Source: Ophiura sarsii
Lineage: Eukaryota; Echinodermata; Ophiuroidea; Amphilepidida; Ophiuridae
Length of the DNA stretch: 64,000 bases
NCBI GenBank assembly: GCA_035610835.1
Contig: CM069454.1
Span: forward strand, 56,053,600-56,117,599
Reading direction: 5' to 3'
Shown here: one piece after another, positions 36,931 through 49,129 of the stretch
Position numbering within the stretch: position 1 is the stretch's first letter
How the letters are laid out: each line of letters opens with the position of its first letter
Program-made: the position numbers and the translations under genes
The notes under the pieces: generated by a model
The model's database searches: none
Seen by the model: only the letters and a program-made list of their open reading frames with translations
Told to the model about the DNA's origin: nothing

Positions 36931-37335
36931 GTATTCTAATTTTAGCCGATGCACAAGATAGATTTTCATGGCCAAAGCAGCTCTAGATATACATTGAGAC
37001 AAGCCACATGTTTTGCTGCAAAACAAAGACAGCTAATGTTTTTGTATGGGGTAATACCAGCCTGCTGTTATAATCATTACATCTTAGATGAAGATGAAGA
37101 TGGTTTTCATGACAATGTTTTGCTGCATTTACATACACCTGATTTTCCTCATTATGCGTATATATGTGTCTTTTGAAACTAATATTTGAGTGGGTGAAGG
37201 GATAACCCGAGCACAATCGCACCCAGACCGTATATCGAGTAAGAGACATGGTCATCATAAATCATCATAAAACAATCATAGATAAATTAAAAACCCAACA
37301 AAATTGATTTTGACGAGAGAAAAAAATCAGTGACA
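36931..37335. other. Non-coding stretch
   Basis: Two overlapping short frames on opposite strands exist, neither with a recognised domain. Nothing else identified. Confidence 0.3.
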
Positions 37336-37337
37336 TT

Positions 37338-37410
37338 GTGTAGGATCGAACCCCGTAGCTCCAGTTCTTCAAGCGAACGCTTTACCATCTGCGCTATCAA
37401 GGGAAACTAG
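37338..37410 (-). repeat. tRNA-like sequence (pol III box remnant)
   Basis: The minus strand has TAGCGCAGATGGTAAAGCG (A-box like) and GGGGTTCGATCCTAC (B-box like) at tRNA-like spacing. Arms do not pair into a full cloverleaf, so I call it a tRNA pseudogene or SINE head. Confidence 0.5.
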
Positions 37411-37654
37411 TTATAACCGGGAGATTCAAACACGTTATTGTCAAGTGCTAAATTTTGATTACCACATTTAGGCTTCACATCGGGCTTCAAATGATGCGGC
37501 AAACATCGTCTTAAACACTAGCATGACTTTTACTATTTCAAACACGAAGGATATCAAACAACTCATTATAATGTGCCACTGTATAGATGGATTTTTTACG
37601 ACGTTGTAAAATAAGGGATTTACGGACGTTTTCATCTAAATTTGGCTACCATTT

Positions 37655-37770
37655 CTTAATAATAATAATAATAACACACACTTATATAGCGCATAAAGCA
37701 GCGGCACCAATGCGGTTCACAAACAAATGATAAAGATCTTAAAAAACTACACATACATTTAAAACACATG
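37655..37770 (-). mobile_element. LINE or SINE 3' tail with (AAT)n
   Basis: The (AAT)n run followed by ACACTTATATAGCGC is the reverse of a typical retroposon end, like the tail of the LINE at 43,437. The body is too decayed to classify. Confidence 0.55.
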
Positions 37771-39199
37771 ATTAAAAAGATTATAAATATATACAATGAA
37801 AAGAACACCTCAAGTTCATGTCAGTTTTTACGCCGATGTAGTAGCATGAAATCTCACATTTCGGGACGTTGGTGACTGAATATATTGATTCGATAAAACA
37901 GTATGAAGTAAAATAGATGTATGCTTCTTTGTAGGTTAGTGGGTAAACGATCAGCGTTCTCCTTTTGCATATATTTCGTACTAAATAAGTGTAAGTTATT
38001 TATAAATAGGTAATCGAATACATTTGAATTTTTAGGACGCCCTCGTACCTAATAATTTGGGGTCAACTCGAAGTGGCGTTTCGACTGCATGCTACTGTTG
38101 GCTGACCCTTTAAATCACTGGGCTAAGTCTCATGGAATAAATGTACATACTGACAATATGGAACCTATTTATACTTGTCCTGGCTAATGGGCAATTTATG
38201 TTGTTTAGAAACAATGACAGATTGGAGTCTCTGTTTTAAATCAAGCAGCCTGTATCATAACAAGTCAATAACAGATATGTTTGGACTCTACCTTTTTCAA
38301 TATGGTTTACCAGCTTGTTTTTTTTATGGCGCAATACCAGTCTGTTTGTAGAATCATAACAAGTTAATGACAGAGTGGAGTCTAAAGCCATGTATCACTT
38401 TGGTCGCGTACAAGTTAAATGTTTCACTCGTGCTCTACGAGCACTTGGTGGAACAACTATTACATACATGGAAGTTCTCCATGGTACACACTACGCACAG
38501 AGGCTTAATGCTGGTATGAAAAGTAGTACAAGTGAACCAGGAGGTGTATGTAACTATACAGTAGAAGTGTTTGCACTAGACTAATTCGCGATAGCTTACA
38601 ACAAAGTAGAACCTTACATTCGGATAACATAGCTACTATATTATCTTGTGCAATAGAATAGTATAATAAGTTAAGAGCAGTTTGAAATGAATCCAATTAT
38701 AACAGGAAATAGTTCTTACTACTTCATTCTGTCATTTGATCTGAAATAGATAAGTGAACAATATTGGTTTGAACATAATTATAGAATAGAAGATATGATT
38801 CCCCAAGGTTTGAATATGATATATATCTCTCAATTGCCTGTAGTAGATACTTGGTGAACCAATTAAGTTAACATGTGGATAATCATTCGAATTGAAAATA
38901 ATATGAACTGAAGGATAGCCCAAGTCACGTTTTTGGATATAATCAGACACGAGTGGTGAATGTAGGAGGGAGGGTATTTCGCGAGGCATCGAGAGGGGAG
39001 GGTGGTTTGGGGGCGTGTTGTTAGGAAAAAAATATATCATAGGTACTTCTTTCACATCAATTAAAAGTGCTTTATTCTTCGCATTTAAAGAGAAAAAATG
39101 ACATACATGTAGATGTGAATTATAGGTCACCTTTGTATCCAAATAGTGTTAGATACCTAACTCACTCAAGGCCCCGAGATAATGTTGATTTCTTAACCC
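37771..39199. other. Non-coding stretch, no gene supported
   Basis: A 69-codon frame at 38,375-38,584 and a 136-codon frame at 38,732-39,142 (minus) show no domain. Words such as AATCATAACAAGTTAATGACAGA and similar recur near 38,260 and 38,353, suggesting a local degenerate repeat. Confidence 0.35.
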
Positions 39200-40055
39200 T
39201 TTTTCACCCGCTATTGGTTTTACCAAATACAAAACAGATTTTCAGAAACCTTTCCCAAATTTTAAGGTCTATCTATCTCAAGGATTACTAAACCAATATT
39301 AGGCATATTTGTACTTATTGTAATGCATTTCTCATGGTGAATCCAAATATGCTAATTAACTTCAATAATGTTGACATTTTTGAAACATATTCCAAGTTTG
39401 ACCAGCCGTAGCACAGTTTGCTGTTCAGCGCCAAGTGCCCCTTTTGATACTCCATTTTGACCCACTCTAGTGGCGTAACTAGGGTCTGTCTTCGATTTCT
39501 TTTGGGGAGGGGCATGAGGGGGGACAGGCATGTGATCAGGGGGCATAGCCAACTATCAGGGGAGGGGGATGGAAATGTCCCATACCCCTTCAAGTTACGA
39601 TCCTGGCCCACCCTGTATCATAGCATCATAAAATGCCACGGGTGGGGGTGTGTTCGTTAATCTACAGTGTTCAAAAGTTACTTATCACACCATAATATGC
39701 TCATAACCTCAAAACTATAACTCCTGTATAACCCATAAATGTAATAACGACCATAAATATAATAACAGCCATCAATGTAAAACAACTATAAATGTAATAA
39801 CAACCATAAACGTTACAACAACTATAAATGTTACAACAACCATAAATGTTATAACATTCAAAAATAATGTTGCAAAATATCAAAATTATTGAATTTCATT
39901 AGCATAATATTTGGAATCACCATGAGAAATGCATTGTAATACAAAGTACAAACATGCCAAGTATTGGTTCAGTAATCCTTGAGATAGACTTTTAAAATTG
40001 GGAGAGGTTTCTGAAAAAAAGTTTTTTATATGATAAAACTATAGCCGCGTTCTCA
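39200..40055. repeat. Inverted pair of the ~170 bp dispersed block
   Basis: The block at 39,215-39,385 is inverted at 39,885-40,045, so together they could be the ends of one element. Between them are a hAT-like end (AGTGGCGTAACTAGGG near 39,470, resembling the TIR at 45,247) and an 18 bp tandem repeat (ATAAATGTTACAACAAC type) at 39,730-39,860. Confidence 0.6.
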
Positions 40056-40099
40056 TTTCCAGATTGAAGTTCTACAGGGGAACACTATTTCATTCCCCC

Positions 40100-40781
40100 T
40101 TTGTAATATAATGTAGCAAAGGTCGGTCTCAAAATGAATGCTAAGAATACCAAGTTTATGTCATATAACCAGAGCCAGAAGGGATCCATACAGACAAATG
40201 ATGGCAACAAGCTGGAGGAAGTTCAAGATTTTAAATATCTTGGTGCCTGGATGGAGAGTACGGTAAAAGACATTAAGCAACGCAAAGCAGCAGCATGGAG
40301 AGCGTGCGGCAAAATGAACAAAATATGGAAGTCAACTCTATCTCGGAAGTTCAAACTTCGTCTGTTTGCCTCAACGGTGGAGTCAGTTCTGCTATATGGA
40401 TGCGAAGCTTGGACCATTACCCCCAAGCTACAGAAAGAGCTAGATGGCTGCTACACCAGAATGCTGCGAGTAGTACTCAATGTCAACTGGAAACAACATA
40501 TACCAAACACCCAACTGTATGGTGACCTCCCCAAAATAAGCCAGAAGATCCGGAAGAGAAGAACAAGGTTTGCTGGCCACTGTTACAGAAGTGAGGAGCC
40601 AGTATCCAAACTGGTGCACTGGATCCCCAAACATGGCAAAAGAAAGCCGGGACGACCTGCCCTGACATTTATCGATCTACTCAAGCAAGATACTGGACTG
40701 GAGACGAGTGACATAAAGACAGCAATGAACGACAGAAGAGTGTGGAGAAACATCGTAGATCGGGGACACGACCCGAATTAA
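40100..40781 (+). mobile_element. LINE ORF2 C-terminal part, 5'-truncated
   Basis: The open frame (ATG at 40,134, but reading open a few codons further upstream as NVAKVGLK) encodes about 215 residues after the reverse transcriptase core: FKYLGAWMEST, LLYGCEAWTITPK, CYTRMLRVVLNVNWK, FAGHCYRSEEP and GKRKPGRPALTFIDLL. This is the usual region downstream of the catalytic motifs in non-LTR retrotransposons; the YxDD box and endonuclease are missing. The clade (RTE- or jockey-like) is uncertain. The frame is intact, so the insertion may be fairly young. It is not a host gene. Confidence 0.88.
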
Positions 40782-41121
40782 GCAAGTAAGCAATATATAA
40801 GTATTTTTTGAGTCCTACGGAGTACTATTTTTACCTACAGGGAAACAATTATCCAAAGGTAACTTTTATTTAGAGGTGTCTATAAAACTACGACCTCAAG
40901 CACAAGCATACGCAACAAGCACAAGAAGTACAAGACGCGCACGTTAAGAATTTATGGTTAAAAGTGTTAACATTTATGGGTTATGAATGTCCAACGTATA
41001 ATAAAATAGCACTCAGAAGAACGCACTTTGTTTTCGTTTTTGACACATGTTCTGTTGATGTTCAGTGTAATATCCCAATTTAAAGAAAATGAATTCTCTT
41101 CACAATTATATAATCTGATAA

Positions 41122-41316
41122 ATGTATGATACATTGGAGTTATGGTTTTGGAGTTATGATCATACTATAAATAACCAGGTAAGTGAAGGTGCTATGATTT
41201 GTATTGATTTTCGTGAAGCTTTTGACACAATAAGAAGAGATTTCATTTTATATGCTATTGAAAGTTTTAACTTTTGCGAATCCATGAAAAAAATTGATAA
41301 CTACTTTGTTTTATAA
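41122..41316 (+). mobile_element. Reverse transcriptase fragment around motif A
   Basis: The translation includes GAMICIDFREAFDTIRRDF followed by ILYAIESFNF, matching motif A of LINE reverse transcriptases (catalytic Asp in IDF, then AFDTI). Only about 45 residues remain, and it is unrelated to the LINE just upstream as far as can be seen. Confidence 0.7.
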
Positions 41317-42719
41317 TACTTTCGGCTGAGTGCACCAAACTGGCGTAACTTAATAGGGAGGTTAAATACCTCCCTATTAGTTATGCCCTATCTGTAGCGT
41401 AACTTACTATTAATGATGCAATTTGAGCGCAAAACTGGCGAGTAACACCAGAATAGTAACTAGCGAGGTTAATATCGACATTAATCAGCATCGTCCCCTT
41501 ACAAAATTAATTGTCGCATGCGTCAAATGTGTATACATGTATCAAACAGCAATCATATTGCCACGAATGGTGTTCCGTAGAATTATAACAATGTGTCGTC
41601 AGTCGCTATATCAAGCGTTGATTTAAATAATATGAATAATACAACACGTCACCACGTCCAGGAGAGCAATGAAATCTGTGACATTACGTTCCATCGTCCT
41701 GTAAAGTTTGAGCCAAGTTTCAGATATTGTCTGACCATGGTCTGACAGGGGCTGACTTATTGAATTGGCTATCATGCTAGTATTTGTGTGTGAACAAGGT
41801 GTGAACATGGTGTGAATGGGGTGATACACCCTGGACCAACTGTCTAGACGACCCGAAAAGGCACTCACTGTAACCACACCTGCTACAGTGTATGTGCCTT
41901 ATTGGCATAGTATGTCGGTCTTTAGCCATTGGGCTACATTTTAAACTAAAATCTGCTATGTAATTGTAATTTCTTTTGAAATTTGAACTTTATATTTGAC
42001 AAAATCTGAACATTTTAATACCAAACATAACACCTAACAACAAAGATAAACCATGATTAGCACCATTTATAGAAAATTAGTCACTTTTCAAAAGTCACAT
42101 TTCCAATACACTACGCAGAAGAAAACACCAATTGTTAACAAGCGCATAATGCCCTTTATGTTCGGAATCAAATATCCCGCTCACTAAGTGTACGCCCAGC
42201 GCAAGGTAGTGTACACGGCTGCACTGTGTGATCGATTGCCCGCCGGTCAATCCTGGTTAATAACAGTGTCACGCATGGGGTGAACCTCGCACACACACAT
42301 TTTCCTCCCGTGTAGTAATTGAAATTTAAAATGGCGCTAATCATGGTTTATCTGTGTTGCTAGGTGTTATGTTTGGTATCAAAATGTGCCTAAAAGATTC
42401 ATCCAAATGTCTATCTAGCCTGTTTGGTAAAAAAACAATCAAAAGTTACTTTAATTGACCTAAACAAAGTGTACGACTTTCTTTTGTTGAGCACTTTAGT
42501 TTACAAAAGGGAATATCAGAGACGAATCACACAAACAAAAAAAGTTTTTAAACGAGGATATTGCTCCCAAGCGGACGAAAAACATTACCCTTTTCAAATA
42601 ATATAATTTTGCTTTAGAAAAAATATCACAATTTTACAAAAGGTACATTTGTAGAGCTTCAAATACCTTATTCCCAGGTTTAATGGTTTATCCTGGTTTT
42701 CTTCATTTTTTTCTTAGAA
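41317..42719. other. Non-coding stretch, no gene supported
   Basis: Includes GGAGGTTAAATACCTCC, a small palindrome near 41,368, and an inverted pair around ACCTAACAACAAAG (42,031) and TTGCTAGGTGTTATGTTTGG (42,357), the latter suggesting a MITE of about 350-400 bp between 42,000 and 42,390. No domain-bearing frame. Confidence 0.4.
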
Positions 42720-43096
42720 TTAGTATGATCTAATTTGATCAGTTTCCAGTGCAAGTTCATAGGTTAGGTGATATGACTGCATCCGTCATGTCGAGCTATG
42801 TATCTAATGCCAGAAATCTGTTCGATGCAAGCTGTTTTGATAAGACGAATACGTGACCCATCACATCAAAACATACCTCTTATCGAAGTAAAATGTCTTG
42901 AATAATATAAAGATATTAAAAGGAAATGCTAAGCTTCTATTCATCATATTACCTGAATATTAAGGCTACATTTCATTTATGAGTTATCAATCTAAAGCTT
43001 TTTTATAGTTTTTCTGAGATGCACATAGCTATTTTGTAAAGAACAATGATCAATAATATATCAGCTGCATGTTTTTAAATGAACGTATTTTTTTGA

Positions 43097-44452
43097 TAAA
43101 GGTATATTGTGTGATCTTTTCCAGGGGACGCCCTCAATCCTCAAAAAAAATGGAAGCAGATTTTCTTGAAGATTTGCTTTTCTGATCATAAACCATGAAT
43201 ATATTCCAAGTTACAGAGCGATACGATTCCTACTAACCTCAAAATCATGATTTTAGAGTGAATTAAGAGTAAAATTTGAAGAAATAGATTGTACCGGAGC
43301 AGTACAATCTATTTTCAACTTAACCATGATTTTGAAGTAATTAGGAATCGTATCGATCTGTAACTTAGAAGATCTTTATGATTTGTGATCAAAAATGCAA
43401 ATCTGCAAGAAAATCTGCTTTCATAGTAAAAATCAATGATTATTATTATTAATTATAATAGGCACTTATATAGCGCTCTATAAAAAGCACAGCGCTTAAA
43501 CAACGCCCCCGAAAACAATATACGGCATACATAATACACATAACATATACAATAATACAAAGTTACACATTTGGAAATAAATAGGTCTTTAGAAGACTCT
43601 TAAAAGTAGACACAGTCCTAGCTTCTCTGATATAAATAGGAAGCTTATTCCAGAGCTGAGGTCCGAAAACAGTGAGACAACAATCACCAGCTCTTTTGTG
43701 TGAACGAACGGGATTGAGCTTTGTTATGTCAGATGAAGAACGAAGTCTGTGCCTACTTCTAGTAGTATCAGGATGATTGTACAACGCGACAAGATTCTGT
43801 AGATAAGCCGGAGCAGTACCAGATATGCACTTATATACCTGCAACATGATTTTGAAATGTATTCTTTCTTTGAGTGGGAGCCAGTGTAAGGAACGCAACA
43901 GTTTGACAGAGCACCTGTCTCGTCCACATGCAAAAACTAGTCTGGCAGCTTTATTTTGGATACGTTGCAAACATTTTAGATCAGCTTCATGTGCTCCGTA
44001 CAAGAGGGAATTGGCATAATCAATGCGAGACAAGACAAGTGCTCTGACGGCATGATGGCACGCTTCCTGGCTAAGGAAGCGACGAATCCGCCATAAGTTA
44101 CGAATGTGGAAGTTCAAAGTCTTACAAAGCTTACTAACATGGGTAGACATATTTAGAGTGCCGTCAAAAACAACGCCTAAGTTCCTAACACTGGCAGATG
44201 GTTTTATTGAGAGATTTCCCACATTTAATTGACTATCTGTGATTTAATACAATATCTGGAAGTTTGGTGAGAGCTCTGTTTGTGGCAATTATGAAAAACT
44301 CAGTTTTATCCTGATTAAGCTGCAACTTGTCGTGTAACATCCAAGAGGTAATATCAGATATGCAAGCAGACAGGTTATTGAGGACACGCTCACGATCACC
44401 ATGATCATGATAGAGGGCGCTACTTGGAAAAGATCACATAATATGCCTTTAA
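43097..44452. mobile_element. TTAA-type palindromic MITE, split by a LINE
   Basis: Left edge TAAAGGTATATTGTGTGATC and right edge (inward) TTAAAGGCATATTATGTGATC are inverted repeats followed by CTTTTCCA and CGCCCTC words. The body is self-complementary about GATTGTACCGGAGCAGTAC at 43,288. The backbone copy near 23,975 has an uninterrupted TTAAC-containing site, an empty-site equivalent. The LINE occupies 43,437-44,410. Confidence 0.7.
43437..44410 (-). mobile_element. CR1/L2-like LINE, 3' end, copy A
   Basis: On the minus strand the sequence encodes the RT thumb and C-terminal region: ERVLNNLSACISDITSWM, then LQLNQDKTEFFIIATN, a one-base frameshift near 44,247, then an open 220-codon frame to 43,563 with VRNLGVVFDGTLNMS, VLSRIDYANSLLYGA, RIQNKAARLVFACG, LHWLPLKERIHFKI and FGPQLWNKLPIYIREA. 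It is truncated at the 5' side near DHGDRERV and has a 3' end with AGCGCTATATAAGTGCC and an (ATT)n-like tail. ATGAT flanks both sides, a likely target duplication. Confidence 0.88.
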
Positions 44453-44620
44453 GGGTGTATTTCTATTGCTTGATATAACATGGCACAGAAATGGCTGTTT
44501 TGATAAGAGTGATGTTTCATCAGTAATGACTATTATCTGACGGCATTGATGTTTACCTGTATAATATCGGGTTAACAATCAGATGAACTAGATTAGACTG
44601 TGATGAACTTTACATCGGGC

Positions 44621-44775
44621 AATTCCATTTGAAATCCATACACCCCCTATGGAAGACATTACCTTAATCTTTCCCAAGGAGTGCATATTTCAAATGGGGT
44701 TACCTGTGTAAAATCAACATTCCCTGACATATAAATCATGTCTTCCAGGGGTGTATGGATTTCAAATTAAATAGC
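44621..44775. mobile_element. Small MITE, uninterrupted (empty site for P2)
   Basis: Inverted ends TTTGAAATCCATACACCCC and its complement with GGAAGACAT surround about 90 bp that includes ACCTTAATCTTTCCC. The single TTAA at 44,664-44,667 is where P2 sits in the 19 kb copy. Confidence 0.75.
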
Positions 44776-45246
44776 TCATTGCTCATCCCCGTATTGACAA
44801 GAAGTATCTATTTCAGCGGTAAATTGATTTTTTTAATGGAATTCGATATTAAACCGTAGAAGAAGATGATTAAACTATCTTTCTAGAATCATGAAAAAGA
44901 AGCGAGAAAACGTGCGGAGGTCTTATCGACATCTTTATCATTTGGCGTGATTGTTAATACCAATTTAAAGGTCACAAGACCGTCTCCTGGACAATCAGAT
45001 GACATCGGATAATCGAAACTGGCGGTGATCCTCATGGTTGATTAGAGTGTATATAGTTTAATCAGTTCCAAATAGGCGAAAAATATTCGGTTGTTGTCTC
45101 TTCACGCGCAATAGTAATCCAAACGTACACGCGCGATTATGGCCACACTTACACAACTTTGGATGAACGCACGCTTCACGCATATGATGCACAGTGAGAG
45201 TTTGGCTTCCATGCGTGCCGCATCCTTCACTCGCTGATAATACAGG

Positions 45247-45620
45247 CAGTGGCGTAGCTAGGTTTTTTTTCAGGGGGGGCAAGATTTCTAAAATGTTCGT
45301 AAAAGGTTGCCCCAAAAAATTTCCAAGTCAAAAAATTTCGCACGGTCAAAAAATTTCGCACGGACACAAAATTTCGCACTCCAAAAAGCACTGTAGTCAA
45401 CAAATATTGCCCAATCCTCAGGGTTGTAAGCAGTTTTTCCACAAAAATGTTCATTTATTTTTACAAACAAAAACAAAAAGGTCATTTTTAAATGGTTACC
45501 CCACATATAAGTACTATATGTAAGGGGAGGGGCGGGGGCACAAAGGGGGGCGGGGGCACAAAAAATTCTTTCAGGGGGGGGCATCTGCCCCCCTGCCCCC
45601 CCCCCTGAGCTACGCCACTG
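45247..45620. mobile_element. hAT-like MITE, unit A only
   Basis: TIR CAGTGGCGTAGCT at both ends and an 8 bp duplication AATACAGG at 45,239-45,246 and 45,621-45,628. Unit B has the plain site GATAATACAGGGTATG at 48,361. The interior has three AAATTTCGCAC words and G-rich stretches. An 8 bp duplication and a CAGTG-type TIR fit hAT. No transposase. Confidence 0.88.
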
Positions 45621-45935
45621 AATACAGGGTATGTCAAAAAAAGTATTGAATACATTTTTTGTCAAATACAGGGTATCCTATGATTTATACAATCTTTGAT
45701 AATGAAAAAGATTAATCATACAAAAACCACATTTTTTCTTGTACTTGCAATACATTGGTGGCCATATTACACCAATTGTATCAATGTTTCTTTTCTGTTT
45801 TGTTCAGGTGTAGTGTGACATAACTCAAAATTGATCATACAAATTTGATTTCAGTTTTAAGGCATTTTAGTAAACCTCTCACTATACTATAAGTCAGTCA
45901 ATTTTTGTTTACATCATGCAATAAACCTCATAATT

Positions 45936-46164
45936 ATTAAAGTCATATTATGCTATCTTTTCCAAATTACGCCCTCTATCTTTGATTTCTACTTTGAAAG
46001 CTGATTTTCTAGCAGGATCGAATTTTAAAGATAGTCTATTACAAATATGATTCTTAATTACTTCAAAATCATGGTTTGAATACGTTGAAATAGACTGTTG
46101 GGGTCAACTTTTTCCGAGTGCTTTTCGTTCATTTCCATCGATTGAACACCGTGTTAACGCCCTA
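45936..46164. mobile_element. TTAA-type MITE fragment
   Basis: Edge TTAAAGTCATATTATGC followed by CTTTTCCAAATTACGCCCTC belongs to the same group as 25,455 and 43,097. It ends against the mariner-like TIR element at about 46,167. Confidence 0.5.
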
Positions 46165-46166
46165 TT

Positions 46167-46697
46167 ACAGGGTGTCTAAAAAAACCGTGCACGTGTTTAC
46201 CCAACTTATTGACTATGAACTTCTAGAATTTGGTCTAATAATTGTATACATGTTGATAGACTAAACGCTTAGCTTTCATATGCCATTTATTTCATCTGAT
46301 TTGGTTTTGTCAATCTTGAGATATCAATTAATTAAAGCTACCTAAAATCGACGTTGTGCCACTTTACAGTTTGCAATATTAAATAGAAAGGGTAACTCCG
46401 GAGAGGGGGGCGGGGGTTACCACTCCTAAACAAAATCCAATCCGAAATGCAGAGTATGCTTATTTGGGTACCATGGTATAGCTAGAGGATCACTCTATCC
46501 ATACATACCAAAACAAGTACAAACATCCCACGCATGACGTATCAATGACGTCACCAAACATGGTCGACCTCAAAATCCCGTCGTATTCGCTGGACAGTGA
46601 AGGCCAAAATAGAAATTTTCGCCAAATAAGTTCCAAATATCGGAATTTCACCCGGTTTTTGCTTATAAGTGAGGGAAATGGTGTTTTCTAACATAGG
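46167..46697. mobile_element. Mariner-like TIR element, left part only
   Basis: Starts TACAGGGTGTCTAAAAAAACC, as at 48,886, and continues to the duplication junction at 46,697. The right end is missing because the tandem unit was cut inside this element. Confidence 0.7.
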
Positions 46698-47491
46698 CCT
46701 AGCTTCTCTGACATAAATAGGAAGCTTATTCCAGAGCTGAGGTCCGAAAACAGTGAGACAACAATCACCAGCTCTTTTGTGTGAACGAACGGGATTGAGC
46801 TTTGTTATGTCAGATGAAGAACGAAGTCTGTGCCTACTTCTAGTAGTATCAGGATGATTGTACAACGCGACAAGATTCTGTAGATAAGCCGGAGCAGTAC
46901 CAGATATGCACTTATATACCTGCAACATGATTTTAGAAATGTATTCTTTCTTTGAGTGGGAGCCAGTGTAAGGAACGCAACAGTTTGACAGAGCACCTGT
47001 CTCGTCCACATGCAAAAACTAGTCTGGCAGCTTTATTTTGGATACGTTGCAAACGTTTTAGATCAGCTTCATGTGTTCCGTACAAGAGGGAATTGGCATA
47101 ATCAATGCGAGACAAGACAAGTGCTCTGACGGCATGATGGCACGCTTCCTGGCTAAGGAAGCGACGAATCCGCCATAAGTTACGAATGTGGAAGTTCAAA
47201 GTCTTACAAAGCTTACTAACATGGGTAGACATATTTAGAGTGCCGTCAAAAACAACGCCTAAGTTCCTAACACTGGCAGATGGTTTTATTGAGAGATTTC
47301 CCACATTTAATTGACTATCTGTGATTTAATACAATATCTGGAAGTTTGGTGAGAGCTCTGTTTGTGGCAATTATGAAAAACTCAGTTTTATCCTGATTAA
47401 GCTGCAACTTGTCGTGTAACATCCAAGAGGTAATATCAGATATGCAAGCAGACAGGTTATTGAGGACACGCTCACGATCACCATGATCATG
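46698..47491 (-). mobile_element. CR1/L2-like LINE 3' part, copy B
   Basis: Copy of the LINE in unit A. A one-base insertion near 46,935 splits its frame, and the last 16 or so residues plus the 3' tail are replaced by the junction, so the frame runs on into unrelated sequence down to 46,551. Confidence 0.88.
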
Positions 47492-47701
47492 ATAGAGGGC
47501 GCTACTTGGAAAAGATCACATAATAAGCCTTTAAGGGTGTATTTCTATTGCTTGATATAACATGGCACAGAAATGGCTGTTTTGATAAGAGTGATGTTTC
47601 ATCAGTAATGACTATTATCTGACGGCATTGATGTTTACCTGTATAATATCGGGTTAACAATCAGATGAACTAGATTAGACTGTGATGAACTTTACATCGG
47701 G

Positions 47702-47855
47702 CAATTCCATTTGAAATCCATACACCCCCTATGGAAGACATTACCTTAATCTTTCCCAAGGAGTGCATATTTCAAATGGGGTTACCTGTGTAAAATCAAC
47801 ATTCCCTGACATATAAATCATGTCTTCCAGGGGTGTATGGATTTCAAATTAAATA
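47702..47855. mobile_element. Small MITE, uninterrupted, in unit B
   Basis: Duplicate of 44,621-44,775, with the single TTAA at 47,746-47,749. Confidence 0.75.
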
Positions 47856-48887
47856 GCTCATTGCTCATCCCCGTATTGACAAGAAGTATCTATTTCAGCG
47901 GTAAATTGGATATTTTTTTAATGGAATTCGATATTAAACCGTAGAAGAAGATGATTAAACTATCTTTCTAGAATCATGAAAAAGAAGCGAGAAAACGTGC
48001 GGAGGTCTTATCGACATCTTTATCATTTGGCGTGATTGTTAATACCAATTTAAAGGTCACAAGACCGTCTCCTGGACAATCAGATGACATCGGATAATCG
48101 AAACTGGCGGTGATCCTCATGGTTGATTAGAGTGTATATAGTTTAATCAGTTCCAAATAGGCGAAAAATATTCGGTTGTTGTCTCTTCACGCGCAATAGT
48201 AATCCAAACGTACACGCGCGATTATGGCCACACTTACACAACTTTGGATGAACGCACGCTTCACGCATATGATGCACAGTGAGAGTTTGGCTTCCATGCG
48301 TGCCTGCATCCTTCACTCGCTGCCTTAAGGAGGTTTGGAACTGATCAGACTAAAGCATCCGATAATACAGGGTATGTCAACAAAAATACATTTTTTGTCA
48401 AATACAGGGTATCCTATGATTTATACAATCTTTGATAATGAAAAAGATTAATCATACACATTTTTTCATGTACTTGCAATACATTGGTGGCCATATTCCA
48501 CCAATTGTATCAATGTTTCTTTTCTGTTTTGTTCAGGTGTAGCGTGACATAACTCAAAATTGATACAAATTTGATTTCAGTTTTAAGGCATTTTAGTAAA
48601 CCTCTCACTATACTATAAGTTAGTCAATTTTTGTTCACATCATGCAATAAACCTCATATTATGCTATATTTTCCAAATTACGCCTTCTATCTTTGATTTC
48701 TACTTTGAAAGCAGATTATCTAGCAGGATCGAATTTTAAAGATCGTCTATTACAAATATGATTCTTAATTACTTCAAAATCATGGTTTGAATACGTTGAA
48801 ATAGACTATTGGGGTCTACTCCAACTTTTTTCCGAGTGCTTTTTCGTTCATTTCCATCGATTGAACACCGTGTTAACGCCCTATTAC

Positions 48888-49096
48888 AGGGTGTCTAAAA
48901 AAACCGTGCACGTGTTTACCCAACTTATTGACTATGAACTTCTAGAATTTGGTGTAACAATTGTATACATGTTGATAGACTAACGCTTAGCTTTCATATG
49001 CCGTTTATTTCATCTGATTTGGTTTTGTCATCTTGAGATATCAACGTTGTGCCACTTTACAGTTTGCAATAAATAGAAAGGGTTACTCCGGAGGAA

Positions 49097-49129
<33 letters not shown>

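Larger units (their letters stand above)
42720..45180 (+). repeat. Older interspersed repeat (backbone), opposite orientation to 18.7-24.7 kb
   Basis: Blocks 42,720-43,095 and 44,450-45,180 match the backbone at 18,655-24,710 on the other strand. They are interrupted at 43,097-44,452 by a MITE carrying a LINE. The 155 bp MITE at 44,621-44,775 lacks palindrome P2. Confidence 0.7.
43617..46697. repeat. Tandem duplication, unit A (~3.08 kb)
   Basis: The sequence from within the LINE to CATAGG near 46,697 recurs as unit B from 46,698. Matching is close to complete by eye. Unit A carries the hAT-like element at 45,247-45,620, while unit B lacks it and has 38 bp (CCTTAAGGAGG...CATCC) that A lacks. 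Confidence 0.9.

Noticed and set aside
38375..38584. Possible exon
   Set aside because: No recognised domain, no convincing splice sites and no second copy for comparison.
42424..42606. Reverse transcriptase motif A (TLIDLNKVYD)
   Set aside because: Only a weak resemblance over ten residues with nothing matching around it.
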